Assembly (NCBI GenBank): GCA_023091665.1
Contig: JALJCQ010000013.1
Coordinates: 682,001 to 746,000 of the forward strand
DNA length: 64,000 nucleotides
Direction of reading: 5' to 3'
DNA from: Pythium myriotylum
Lineage: Eukaryota; Oomycota; Peronosporomycetes; Pythiales; Pythiaceae
In this document: piece by piece, positions 16,801-24,670 of the stretch
Numbering within the stretch: the first letter of the stretch is position 1
Layout: the number at the start of each line of letters is the position of its first letter
Translations under genes and position numbers: made by a program
Notes under the pieces: generated by a model
What the model saw: the letters and a program-made list of their open reading frames with translations, nothing else
The model's database searches: none
Told to the model about the DNA's origin: nothing

Positions 16801-19146
16801 GAGAAAGCGTCGATCAAGAGTATCGTAGGCTTTGGCGAAGTCTAGCAGCACCGCAAGCGCCGACGAGTCCACTTGGCCAACTCGAGCCAGTGAGCGCAAA
16901 GCCGTCCATACGTCTATCGCATCGTGGACCTGCCTTCCATCCACGAACCCAAATTGGGTGGGAGCAACCAGCTTGGGGACTTGGGTAGAAATTCTATTAA
17001 GCAGAAGCCGTGTAAAGATCTTGTAGTCCGTGTTTAACAGCGCGATAGGGCGGAAGTCCAGTCCCGTGCGTGGTGCGGTGTTCTTGGGTACACATACAAT
17101 CGACGCTTGCCGAAAGCTTGGCGGGAAGATCGCTTGGTCGAACCAGTTATTGAACATAAGGGTGAGAATCGGGACGATGTGGGTTGCGTTGTCTCGGTAC
17201 CAATCATTTGGGAGGCCATCTGGTCCTGCTGCTTTACCTCTGGGGCATGCCAGCAGGGCGGTCATCACCTCCTCCTCCGTGAAGGCCTCCGACCAATGAC
17301 TGTCATCTGCTGTTGCCCTTGGCGGCGACAAGTCCCCGAAGAAAAGGTCTTGAGCTTTCTCTGAGAGGGGTCCACGTTCGGTGATTGTCTTCCACGCGGC
17401 GGCTGCGACATCGGTCGCAGAGTCACGATTGTTGGATCGCGGCAATTCCTCTAGGGAGACGCAGGCGGGTTTTACCCTGACTCTCTTGAAGAAGTTGCGG
17501 ATTACGTCTGCCGAGGAGCCAATGTATTTCGCGAAGGTTCGCTGGACACGTCGTTGCGACCGTGACTGGGCATCACGAATGACTTCTGAGCGAAGGCGCC
17601 GCGCGCGTGCCAGGGGATCTATCGTGAGGCTTTCGAACGCTGTGGTGATGCCTTCGATGGTGGGCTCGATGGGCTGGGCGATATTAGCCGCGGTCTCTTG
17701 TGCTTGGCGTAGGGCGGCTCGGGTGCGCCTTACGCGGCGTTTGTATGCACGGCGGAGCTTTTTCCGATGGGCCGCTATGCCCTGCAAAATGCTCGTTTTG
17801 ATTCGCAGTTTTAGAGGGTCCCACAGTGCCGCTGTCGCCGCGGCCGCTGCGCCTTGCACTTGTGTGCTCAACTCACCCAAGGCATGGATAGTCACGTCCC
17901 TTGCGATACTCCCACAGCCTGATGGCAGTGGATACCGAACTCCCCGTGGTCTTTGTCTTCGTCCTCGTCTAGATGGTCGAGTTGGTGCGGACGAAGAAAG
18001 AAGAATCATTCTGACTTCGTCATGATCACTAGAGCAGGGTGGAGGACGAGTTTCGATGGACGCTACACGCCGGATAGCCGTGGTACTAATATAGATTCGG
18101 TCAAGACGACTTGACTCGAGGACTCCTGAGTGCGAGTATCGAAATGTATGATGCCGCGCCTGGAAGTCGTGTCGTCGATTGGGCGAGGTTGCTTCGAGTT
18201 GAGCTGATGTGAGCGTGTCTAACAGCTGCCACTCTGCTAATAGAGCCTGGAGTTCCACCGACCCATCAGATTCTCTGTTGAGCCGACTGCGATCCAGATC
18301 CGGGTCTAAAACACAGTTGAAGTCACCCCCGAGCACAATTAGACCCTGTGGACGTCCCGTCATGCGCAGCTTGTGGAAGAAACGTTCTCTTGTCGCCTTT
18401 TTCCTGGGTCCGTAAATGTTCACCATTGTGATCGGCGCGTTTGCAAATGTCCCTTCAACCGCGATCAGATCCCCGCTCCACTCTGGTTCCCATTGCGGAC
18501 GAGCTCCCTTAACCGCCGAGTCGGGAGGTATCAGGATGGCTACACCGCCAGCTTTATCACCCGACGTCTTCCAAAACATCTTTGCGGGGGCGTCTGGAAG
18601 ATCCCGAAACCCCCACCCTCGTTTGTAGTCTCCCGCTAGTTGCTCCGCCGATTGTTCACTTGTCCGGTGGTCTTGCCAAAAAACCACATCCGGGCATTTT
18701 CCGTCCTCTCTCGCTCTAGTGGCGTCCAGCCATTCCCTTGCTGCGGCCCCTGTTCCTAGTCCATTAACATTCTGGGTATGTAGTATCAGTCCGCCGATGT
18801 TCCGCAAGGGGGGACGTGGTTGTTTGGACGTTGATGTGTTGTGGTTGCGCTGCTGACTTTCCGATCTCGTGCCGACATCTTCGTACCCGAAGTCATCGTC
18901 ATCGAGCCAGGAATCCTCTGCGAGGGCCGCATAGTAGTTGCGCGACCTACATGCGGCCTTGGCCCGAACAGATGCAGTGAGTCCTGTCGGGCCTGGCACC
19001 CGGCGGATGCCCTTAGCTCCGATCTGGTGCACCGGCCTGGTCTCCCTGAGGAGGCTTGACCGCCGCACCGACAGGCTGCGTAGCAGCAGGGTCCTCATCC
19101 GCACCGTCGGAACCCAAAAGGAGAGCCTGCATGACTGCCCATTCAC
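13819..19146 (-). CDS. LINE ORF2: endonuclease / reverse transcriptase / RNase H
   Basis: 1775-residue polyprotein for target-primed reverse transcription. Residues about 120-385: EEP (APE-like) endonuclease with QNVNG, VVFWQDHR (where LQETH is usual), GGDFNCVLDPDLDRS, SSRLDRIYI and SSDHDEVRM. Residues about 635-900: reverse transcriptase with GKAAGPDGLP, FRPIALLNTDYKI, LDFAKAYDTLDR, GIRQGCPLAPVLF and the FADD active site (870-873). Then a zf-RVT finger (CPHCGEGG ... HIFWACPNAQ), and a C-terminal RNase H (about 1600-1735) with FFDGGSRGNPGPGG, NNQAEYLGL, VVGDSALI and NKMADSAANAAMD, so all four acidic residues are kept. No internal stop. The 5' end overlaps the preceding ORF by 134 nt in another frame; the true start may be further in, before the endonuclease. 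Confidence 0.95.
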   Translation of the reverse strand: MNGQSCRLSFWVPTVRMRTLLLRSLSVRRSSLLRETRPVHQIGAKGIRRVPGPTGLTASVRAKAACRSRNYYAALAEDSWLDDDDFGYEDVGTRSESQQRNHNTSTSKQPRPPLRNIGGLILHTQNVNGLGTGAAAREWLDATRAREDGKCPDVVFWQDHRTSEQSAEQLAGDYKRGWGFRDLPDAPAKMFWKTSGDKAGGVAILIPPDSAVKGARPQWEPEWSGDLIAVEGTFANAPITMVNIYGPRKKATRERFFHKLRMTGRPQGLIVLGGDFNCVLDPDLDRSRLNRESDGSVELQALLAEWQLLDTLTSAQLEATSPNRRHDFQARHHTFRYSHSGVLESSRLDRIYISTTAIRRVASIETRPPPCSSDHDEVRMILLSSSAPTRPSRRGRRQRPRGVRYPLPSGCGSIARDVTIHALGELSTQVQGAAAAATAALWDPLKLRIKTSILQGIAAHRKKLRRAYKRRVRRTRAALRQAQETAANIAQPIEPTIEGITTAFESLTIDPLARARRLRSEVIRDAQSRSQRRVQRTFAKYIGSSADVIRNFFKRVRVKPACVSLEELPRSNNRDSATDVAAAAWKTITERGPLSEKAQDLFFGDLSPPRATADDSHWSEAFTEEEVMTALLACPRGKAAGPDGLPNDWYRDNATHIVPILTLMFNNWFDQAIFPPSFRQASIVCVPKNTAPRTGLDFRPIALLNTDYKIFTRLLLNRISTQVPKLVAPTQFGFVDGRQVHDAIDVWTALRSLARVGQVDSSALAVLLDFAKAYDTLDRRFLILALRRLGFPTKVITAVDQLHMATTATYLAEDSASEDHDILNGIRQGCPLAPVLFILAVDTLYDLLAREKSIQGIRLPSGQTVTAVGFADDTTVYLRHHKHTRALKEALDRFAAVSGLHINVSKCIAAPLGPEGWPTDVTDIGFPRIRKGETARLLGAQLMIYPAASKVWEIALQLRARLHFAQLKTTDLLQRVQIARAIIVPKILFVGRHEWPTASRIAQLQKLVHHYVWHGSFVEVMTGRKAWMSRASAAQPMARGGLAVPDLAVEFKKLSFTTSKRWGQSTGDIRTEIGQILLQGNSNWRWVPRPSRTPQPQPRHESSLAKTGLRQIDALGSQPRTEEETDATTRLIPALWSTACKVRRWEDDWYVCDYSEHLLELRQLRSLQDDTHGHFDIHALLAARVADDEILLLQDGSCATSITFKAVARTRDTIGDALNIRPDKNGTISFGSKRCNFPLSRVESDQFRLLCDVIVANYPAVLGLHDDDDMLRVVPATTDVWRLRRRAGRIDLLWEPSPNSQFTLGEVSSPKDAAARIRKTIDSPGAVVLSHPWIGIERMVWRKPLATSPRAARKLLENQTTARAAQEAQARETLTQSTDPVIHAALQKLSWRELDRIPGASSHQRLLMRKIKGGRISGWDRLNQRRGCPHCGEGGAGGTIAHIFWACPNAQVLWNQLFKIWDLDGTTTKAVGDLRQCVFGLQLHHFPAQLWYRAALSQISPDDVDAMTLVHDTAAAAWQQHVLTTLGCIWRWRHNIVDEEIAWSPDQAGVYHLAVLRASLRGLCDRLPQVPRVRDPRFHLIQALGRQGMGPSLSPVGGRRHVLFFDGGSRGNPGPGGSGAVIIAADEDATAAEIVWSASMSYARPDMTNNQAEYLGLLAGLRAAAANHWQVEVVGDSALILSQLQRYRPPRNTALRKLYAPARRLADALRITEWHHHLRAFNKMADSAANAAMDSHTSVQGPHTHPRSHHGRLEAFLASDFTEWQARHILRQQLR

Positions 19147-20191
19147 GATGTCTCAGCATGGTCGCTGCTGCGGCCGTGTAGTCGAGACTTGCTTGGGTGA
19201 GCAGCCACATGCTCAGAGCATCACACAACACTGGAACTGACGCTGACCGGAACTGCTTGCCCAGGTGCTCCGGCAATAGTACAGCAAAGGCGAGGAGACG
19301 GTGCCAGTCATCGGCGGCTACGAACCGCCCCATGTAGGCCGGGTCAAGCGGTAGCCTCGGGCCGTTTCTTGGAAGAAGATGTTTCAGTCTTGCCCACCGA
19401 TCCTCCTGTTGAGCTAGCTTCGTAGCCTGTATCTCTGGCGCCGCGTCAATGGCTACCGCCCACTCTGTACAGAACACTGTGGCATCTGCTGAGAGCCGTG
19501 CGTCTGTCGCCAGGCGACTAAGCATTTGGACCATCCCGATTCGCGCGAAAGCCCTTCCCAATCGAATGACCTTCGTATCGGCTTGGATGGCTAGATATAC
19601 TTGGGGATATGGGAGAGCCCGAACCACCTGTGCGAGCCTCAACCCATCCGTCTTATAAACCCTTATCGCTTCATCTAGTGAGTCGAGGTCCTTGTACAGT
19701 TCGCGAGTCGGGCCTTGCTGACCGCGTTTCCAGTTGGCAAAGGCCAGGCGGTTGGCTGCATTAGCTTGCATAAGCAAACGCGAGATCTGTTCATCCGGCT
19801 CTACCGTTTCCGAAGTTTGGAGCCGTTCCATGAGCAGCCCGAGTTGGTCAGCATCAAGAGGAGTTGCTGACAAGCCAGTGCTGGGTGATGCATTCAACTG
19901 TGAGAGCGCCGAGTTGAACACTGTGGAGGGCAAAGTTTCTAACGCCAAGCTGACAGCCATTCCGACTGCCGGGGTTGGAGGTCCGAAGCCTGCTTCTTGT
20001 TTCTCTCCACCTTGGACTGTCGGTGCTCTTTCTTCGCTGCGGCTTTCCGGAGAGACCAGGTCAATGGTCCTGGGGCCGGCGGGAGCTTTCGAGTTGATCT
20101 TAGCCGGCTCCGTTGAAGGTGCTGCCGATAACGGGATGCTAGGTTCGAACTCAGAGCTCGTTTTCAGCTTGTCTGGGCAAGGCGATGGCAT
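19013..20191 (-). CDS. LINE A ORF1c, unknown protein
   Basis: 392 codons from MPSPCPDKLK. It lies in the same frame as the OTU ORF upstream and is separated from it by a single TGA (20228-20230) and 12 sense codons, so the two may be one protein broken by a nonsense mutation, or two products. A disordered Pro/Ser-rich first 90 residues is followed by a mainly helical-looking part (LDSLDEAIRVYKTDGLRLAQ, PEHLGKQFRSASVPVLCDAL). I recognise no domain. It overlaps the start of ORF2. Confidence 0.7.
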   Translation of the reverse strand: MPSPCPDKLKTSSEFEPSIPLSAAPSTEPAKINSKAPAGPRTIDLVSPESRSEERAPTVQGGEKQEAGFGPPTPAVGMAVSLALETLPSTVFNSALSQLNASPSTGLSATPLDADQLGLLMERLQTSETVEPDEQISRLLMQANAANRLAFANWKRGQQGPTRELYKDLDSLDEAIRVYKTDGLRLAQVVRALPYPQVYLAIQADTKVIRLGRAFARIGMVQMLSRLATDARLSADATVFCTEWAVAIDAAPEIQATKLAQQEDRWARLKHLLPRNGPRLPLDPAYMGRFVAADDWHRLLAFAVLLPEHLGKQFRSASVPVLCDALSMWLLTQASLDYTAAAATMLRHREWAVMQALLLGSDGADEDPAATQPVGAAVKPPQGDQAGAPDRS

Positions 20192-20227
20192 TAGCTGGTG
20201 TCCTGCTACCGGGTTCAGGGTCCCATC

Positions 20228-21640
20228 TCAGATTAGCCGCAGTGCCTCCTCGAGTCGTTTTGCCATGGCTTTAGATCTTTGCCTGGATCCAGACCAGTTC
20301 ATGTAGTGTTGTTCTGGAACTCGGAGTGTTTGAAAGTGTGAAGTATTAAGCCCCTCTTGATCACTGCGATGATGAAGCACCAGAATCAGAGGCAACACTT
20401 TCTTCGCCGCGTAGACATGCAATTGAGCAACCGTTTCGGCAATCGATAGTGTTTCAACGCAGACTGCTCCCGTGTCCTCGTTCAGGTAGTACCGCTGCAC
20501 AACTGCCTCCCACTCACGGTCTCTGGTCGCCGCTCCAAGCACACTAAACACATATACCGGCTCTTTGTCCCAATCCACGAATGCGACAATGTGATAGCTT
20601 GTTCCCCAATATTTCCTTCCTACCGGATGATCGCAAGAGATCGCGGCTTCCTCCTCGAAGTGGGCCAAAAGCAGTGGCATCGTGGTCTCGTCGGTCTCTG
20701 CCTTCCCCAGGAAGGTCATGCTCGCATCGCGGAGGTTGACAGATCCATTTTGAATCAAGCCCTCGAATCTGTTGCCGAGTCTGGCAGCTAGTTCTCGGCG
20801 CCACCACCGGATCTCCTTGACTACCGCCTTGGTCCTGATCAGCTCGTCGGGGCAGCTGGATGCTTTCGCTGCATGGATCGCTGAGTAAAGACAGTGACCA
20901 TCCGCTGGCGTGGTAATCTCCCGTAGACCGAGTCGCTGTTTGATGCCATCGAAGCTGAGAGTTCTCCACTCTTCCTCTGTGAGGTCTCGCTTCGTCGTTG
21001 CCAGGTTCTCCTCCGGATTTTCTTCGTCGTCTACCTCCATCCCTTCGTCTGCCGGCGCGCCTTGTGGTTGGAGGAACCGAGCGACTGAGAGTTGCCGCTG
21101 TCTGGTCTCCGCTCCCTTCTTTTGCTTCGCGGCTCGCTGTTTTGCTCGTTGCAGAGATACCGCTGTCGGCGCATGTACTGATGCCTGGGCCGTGTTGGCT
21201 CGAGCTTGCCGGGTCGGAGGTTTCTCGGTGAGTCGGATTGCAGACGGATCGTCAACTGTATCTACCCTTCCTCTCTTTTCTCCCACCGGGGTAGTATTAG
21301 GCTGATCAACTGTACTTGTCCCAAGTGGATGGGTTCGAACTTTGTCGACTTGGCAGTCGTCGTCAGCTGCGTCGGCCGCCTCGTCCGTGTCCATGATGAC
21401 GTCTAGGACTTGCGCCTCTCTTCCATTGTCTCTCTGCGCCTTTCCTTTCTTGATACCTGCGGTGAACTGCTTTGCCGCGACTCTCGCCATTGCCATAGTT
21501 TTCGCGGCCTTGATTCTCGCGCGGGTCGTATCTTTCTTCGCTTTGACTTTCGCAAGTCGTTTGGGGTGGCTCGGAGGGGTCGGATCAAATGGCGACCCAC
21601 TCGGACGATCGCCTGCGGCCTGTACATCACCTGCTGGCAA
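20228..21640 (-). CDS. LINE A ORF1b, OTU-type cysteine protease domain
   Basis: 470 codons. Residues 1-240 are basic and disordered (Lys/Ala/Arg-rich, then acidic MEVDDEENPEEN). From about residue 240 an OTU (ovarian-tumour) deubiquitinase-like domain: PADGHCLYSAIHA supplies the catalytic Asp247 and Cys250, and GTSYHIVAFVD around residue 350 the region of the catalytic His. OTU domains are known in some non-LTR elements. The reading frame probably joins that of the gag-like ORF upstream, which ends at 21403 in a different frame; the 238-nt overlap leaves room for a frameshift. Confidence 0.8.
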   Translation of the reverse strand: MPAGDVQAAGDRPSGSPFDPTPPSHPKRLAKVKAKKDTTRARIKAAKTMAMARVAAKQFTAGIKKGKAQRDNGREAQVLDVIMDTDEAADAADDDCQVDKVRTHPLGTSTVDQPNTTPVGEKRGRVDTVDDPSAIRLTEKPPTRQARANTAQASVHAPTAVSLQRAKQRAAKQKKGAETRQRQLSVARFLQPQGAPADEGMEVDDEENPEENLATTKRDLTEEEWRTLSFDGIKQRLGLREITTPADGHCLYSAIHAAKASSCPDELIRTKAVVKEIRWWRRELAARLGNRFEGLIQNGSVNLRDASMTFLGKAETDETTMPLLLAHFEEEAAISCDHPVGRKYWGTSYHIVAFVDWDKEPVYVFSVLGAATRDREWEAVVQRYYLNEDTGAVCVETLSIAETVAQLHVYAAKKVLPLILVLHHRSDQEGLNTSHFQTLRVPEQHYMNWSGSRQRSKAMAKRLEEALRLI

Positions 21641-23121
21641 GCCTGGTGCCTCTGCCCGGCCTTCCTTGACTGTCGGATTCGTTCGGTCGTGCTCCGCGCC
21701 TTCTGGTGGCTTATCGTTGCCCTCATTGACCTTCTTGTCCGTGTTTCTCGTCTGCTGCTTTGCTGGTGCCCTTCACTTGTCTCCACGGTTACATGCTTCT
21801 TGGTCGCCGCTTTTGCCGCTTCGCCGCCATGGGTAAGCTTAGCTACTGGTAGCGCCTTCGCTGCGATCGTCTTCGGAGTAGTTACCCTCTCTTCGGCCGA
21901 CTGCAATTTTGCTGTTGGACTGGCTTTGATCTTGGTCTTGGTCTTCGTTGCCTTCGCCTCCGGTGTCTTGATCTTGCTGAGCAGCTCCTCCTTATCTTTC
22001 TGGTCAGGTGTCTTCATCTCTGCCTTGGCGCTAACCGCTTGTTGGTTGGTTGGTGACGTCTTTCCGCTGCAATCTTGTGCTGCTACCTCTCGTGCTACAG
22101 CCGCCTCTCGCGCCTCCCGCTCTGTGGCTTCCAACTTCGCTTGTGCACGAGTGGCTTCCAGCGATGCTGCAGTGGCTTCTTCCGCGAGCTTGGCCACTGA
22201 TGCTTGTGCTCTCGCCGCTTCCGGTTCTAGGAGGATGTATTCTCGGTCCAGCTGCTCGGCGTATATCGCTGGTGTCGCTGGTTTTGGAGGCCGCGGGAAC
22301 TTAGTCGGCTCGGGGACCTCTATGAGCAGTCGACGCGGTGCTCGAAGTTGCTCTCGTCTGCTGGCTGCCTCTGGAGTGGCCTCCTTATGTGGGCATTTCT
22401 GCCTTGTATGCCAGTCGTGAAGACAAACTGGACACGGAGGAAATTTGGCCAGCCTTGGCTGGTGCACCCCAAACAGCAGATCACGATCTCCCAGTTTCAC
22501 AGCAAGTTCCCTCACATTGACTAGGCCCGGGGGTCCGTTCATCGTCGAAAGGGTGATGGTCCAGCAAGTTTCTTGCAAGACTGCTAACTCCGAGGATGTA
22601 GCGCAGCTGCCCACGTCTAGTTCCACGATTTCCATTCCCCCACAGATATGTTCACTGATCGCGAGGATGTCTTCTGGATCAAGTCGACTTCCCCCTATCA
22701 ATTTGATCTCGTAAAGCAAGTGCATGGCAACGTCGTCGAATCCGTGGTCTGGATCCTCTGTCGTGAAGGATTCGGTTGCGAGGAGGGTGACGGTTCCTCC
22801 CGGTAAACGAAGAGTCCTGCCCGCAAATTTCGCCGAGTCTTCTGGTCGAACAAACCAGAATTCGATCGAGGTGGGCGTGATGTGGATGCTGTTGACATGT
22901 GCCAACAATTCAAGCGCAACTGGATCGGTGACCTCTCCATTTTCATTCATTCCCAGCAAGGTGACATTGAGTTGGAATCTGGCACCATGTTGACGCAATT
23001 TGAAACCTGGCGGCGGAGGCAAGTACAATACGGAGTACGCACGGCTGCGCATGTGTGCTAAAGCCCTCACACGTTGTTTCAATGTCTTCGTTTGCTTGAA
23101 ATGCCCTGGGAGCGCATCCAA
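21403..23121 (-). CDS. LINE A ORF1a, gag-like protein with CCHC knuckle
   Basis: 572 codons in this frame. Residues 30-225 resemble the RNA-binding part of LINE ORF1/gag proteins; a zinc knuckle follows as C230-P-V-C233-LHDW-H238-TRQK-C243 (C-x2-C-x4-H-x4-C), then a long Ala/Lys/Glu-rich coiled-coil-like tail (EATAASLEATRAQAKLEATE). Upstream of the first Met the frame stays open (HDDFLWRTGAIHL) and probably continues the N-terminal part at 23079-23504 after a frameshift at about 23165-23200. Confidence 0.75.
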   Translation of the reverse strand: MDALPGHFKQTKTLKQRVRALAHMRSRAYSVLYLPPPPGFKLRQHGARFQLNVTLLGMNENGEVTDPVALELLAHVNSIHITPTSIEFWFVRPEDSAKFAGRTLRLPGGTVTLLATESFTTEDPDHGFDDVAMHLLYEIKLIGGSRLDPEDILAISEHICGGMEIVELDVGSCATSSELAVLQETCWTITLSTMNGPPGLVNVRELAVKLGDRDLLFGVHQPRLAKFPPCPVCLHDWHTRQKCPHKEATPEAASRREQLRAPRRLLIEVPEPTKFPRPPKPATPAIYAEQLDREYILLEPEAARAQASVAKLAEEATAASLEATRAQAKLEATEREAREAAVAREVAAQDCSGKTSPTNQQAVSAKAEMKTPDQKDKEELLSKIKTPEAKATKTKTKIKASPTAKLQSAEERVTTPKTIAAKALPVAKLTHGGEAAKAATKKHVTVETSEGHQQSSRRETRTRRSMRATISHQKARSTTERIRQSRKAGQRHQACQQVMYRPQAIVRVGRHLIRPLRATPNDLRKSKRRKIRPARESRPRKLWQWRESRQSSSPQVSRKERRRETMEERRKS

Positions 23122-23504
23122 GTGGATTGCTCCGGTTCTCCACAGGAAATCGTCATGAAATTCTTCTGCGGTTGGCGCACGCTGTCGTCCCGGGGGAAAA
23201 ACGTTATACTTCTTACGGCACCTCTCATAGGCTTCCGCATATCGACTTCGTCAGGATATACCGGTCGCATTGCTTTCACTTGTTCAGTCTTGGCGAAGAG
23301 TGCCCTCGATGCCTCCGCTCCTGTCCATGCCTTCCGAGTTGTGGGCACCGCAGAGCCCACGGGCGGGTTTGCCTGGGGTTGCTTCTTTGGCGCTCGCTTG
23401 CCGACGTCCGCTCTTTCTCCTCCTTCAGTCGGCCTCGCCTTTGGCGTGCGCATGCTGGGCGGCGGTCCGACGCCCTCGGGCGGCGGCTTCTTGCCGCTGC
23501 TCAT
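23079..23504 (-). CDS. LINE A ORF1, N-terminal part
   Basis: First ATG of the element at 23504 (MSSGKKPPPEGVG), 131 nt after the 5' end. A Pro/Lys/Arg-rich disordered segment of about 100 residues (KRAPKKQPQANPP) leads to SITFFPRDDSVRQPQ, beyond which the gag-like protein continues in the frame of 21403-23121. The stretch TTTTTCCCCC at about 23195 is a place where slippage, a real frameshift or a sequence error could occur. Confidence 0.65.
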   Translation of the reverse strand: MSSGKKPPPEGVGPPPSMRTPKARPTEGGERADVGKRAPKKQPQANPPVGSAVPTTRKAWTGAEASRALFAKTEQVKAMRPVYPDEVDMRKPMRGAVRSITFFPRDDSVRQPQKNFMTISCGEPEQSTWMRSQGISSKRRH

Positions 23505-23635
23505 ACAAACTCCAAGTTATCGTCTCCTTCCACGACCTTTCGAACACTTGATGCAGCTCGTTCCGTGAAGCTTGTGCTCGAGAACTTGGTCTTGAGCCGA
23601 AGGGTCGCTTGCGCTCTCCCCGGCAAATTCGGAAC

Positions 23636-24170
23636 TAGAGCCCTTGAATGCTTCTCTTCAGATCCATTGCCACGTTGCCATCTTGTTGAAGGCGCGAAGG
23701 TGGTGGTGCCACTCGCGGACCTTGAACTCGTCTCCGAGTCGGCGGGCCACTGTATAGAGGGGAGTAGCCAGGGATGCTTGGGCGGTCGATAAAGCCTGAG
23801 CTGCCGAAGGATGAGGGCACTGTCGCCCGCGACTCCGACCTTCCATGACGGAGGAAGACAGCGTTGGACCAATTGCACCGTCAACGTCGTTGAGGCGGAG
23901 GGAGAGGGCTACCTGTAGGCCCGCAAGGAGGCCATGGTAGGCCGCTTGATTTGATGTTGTTGAGGGGGAGTCTAGGCTGAGTGCTGCGCTCCAAAAAATC
24001 GAGGCTTCCCCAGTCATTAGCGTGGCCCTGACGATGACCTCTAATTTTTCGAACTTTGGGGGTCAACCCAGTATCGGGGCCGGAGACGACGAGCCCGGGC
24101 AGATCGGCGTGGCCGGGCTTGCTGGCCGACTGCGAGACTTGGGCGTTGACGCTGTCTTCCACCGCAATGA
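23636..24170 (-). pseudogene. LINE copy B, RNase H part, upstream of LINE A
   Basis: Minus strand, in shifting frames: SNQAAYHGLLAGL, GVAGDSALILRQLRLYRPPK, REWHHHLRAFNKM and AMDLKRSIQGL. The copy stops at the target duplication and resumes at 13741 with IQGLYTHRW, so 23636-24170 and 13598-13741 are one LINE copy split by LINE A. At least two frameshifts. Confidence 0.85.
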
Positions 24171-24445
24171 TAATTCACTAGAGGTGATCATGATGGTGAT
24201 GATGACGATAATGATGATGATAATCTAGACAAAGTCTACTGAATTCAACAGAGTGAATCCAACTAGGCAGTCTGCAAAGATGATGATGATGATGATGAAG
24301 GTGGAGTTTATTGAGGTTCGATTTTAAGCACTCTGATCACCTGTCTTCAAAGATGACAATCGCAGCTGGCAGTGGAGGGAGAGCTCGCCAACTGCACAGC
24401 CAGATTACTACATACCACGGACACGATGCACATAGACTACCTCCA
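24171..24445. repeat. GATGAT-type low-complexity and spacer end
   Basis: GATGATGAC/GATAATGATGATGAT runs at 24190-24223 and TGATGATGATGATGATGATG at 24280-24298. It lies between the 5' end of LINE copy B and arm 2. No gene. Confidence 0.7.
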
Positions 24446-24670
24446 ACCAATCCCTTCAGGGTTCATCGTGATGAAGATCCAGTCTATTGTCTTCATCAAC
24501 AAGTCACACGAGACCAGTCACTACGCAAACGACATCGACAACTGATATACACACATAGAACGACGCAACGACGCAAACACTACCGTCGCTCCACATCACG
24601 ACGAATACATCCGAGATCAGCCTCATGCAGACCCCGAAGAGACTCAGACCAGGTTGGTACTTATTCGCAC

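Larger units (their letters stand above)
13742..23635 (-). mobile_element. full-length APE-type LINE (LINE A) with OTU domain
   Basis: Non-LTR retrotransposon of 9.9 kb on the minus strand, bounded by the perfect 18-bp duplication 13724-13741 / 23636-23653. The order is 5' UTR (23635-23505), gag-like ORF1 in two frames with a CCHC knuckle, an OTU-protease ORF, a further ORF in the same frame, then ORF2 (endonuclease, reverse transcriptase, zinc finger, RNase H), and a 76-nt 3' UTR. The 3' tail is (CAAAGT)n rather than poly-A. Intact boundaries and an intact ORF2 point to a young insertion; ORF1 however shows two apparent frameshifts and a stop. Clade not determined; an L1/Tad/I-like affinity is a guess from the domain order. 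Confidence 0.9.
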
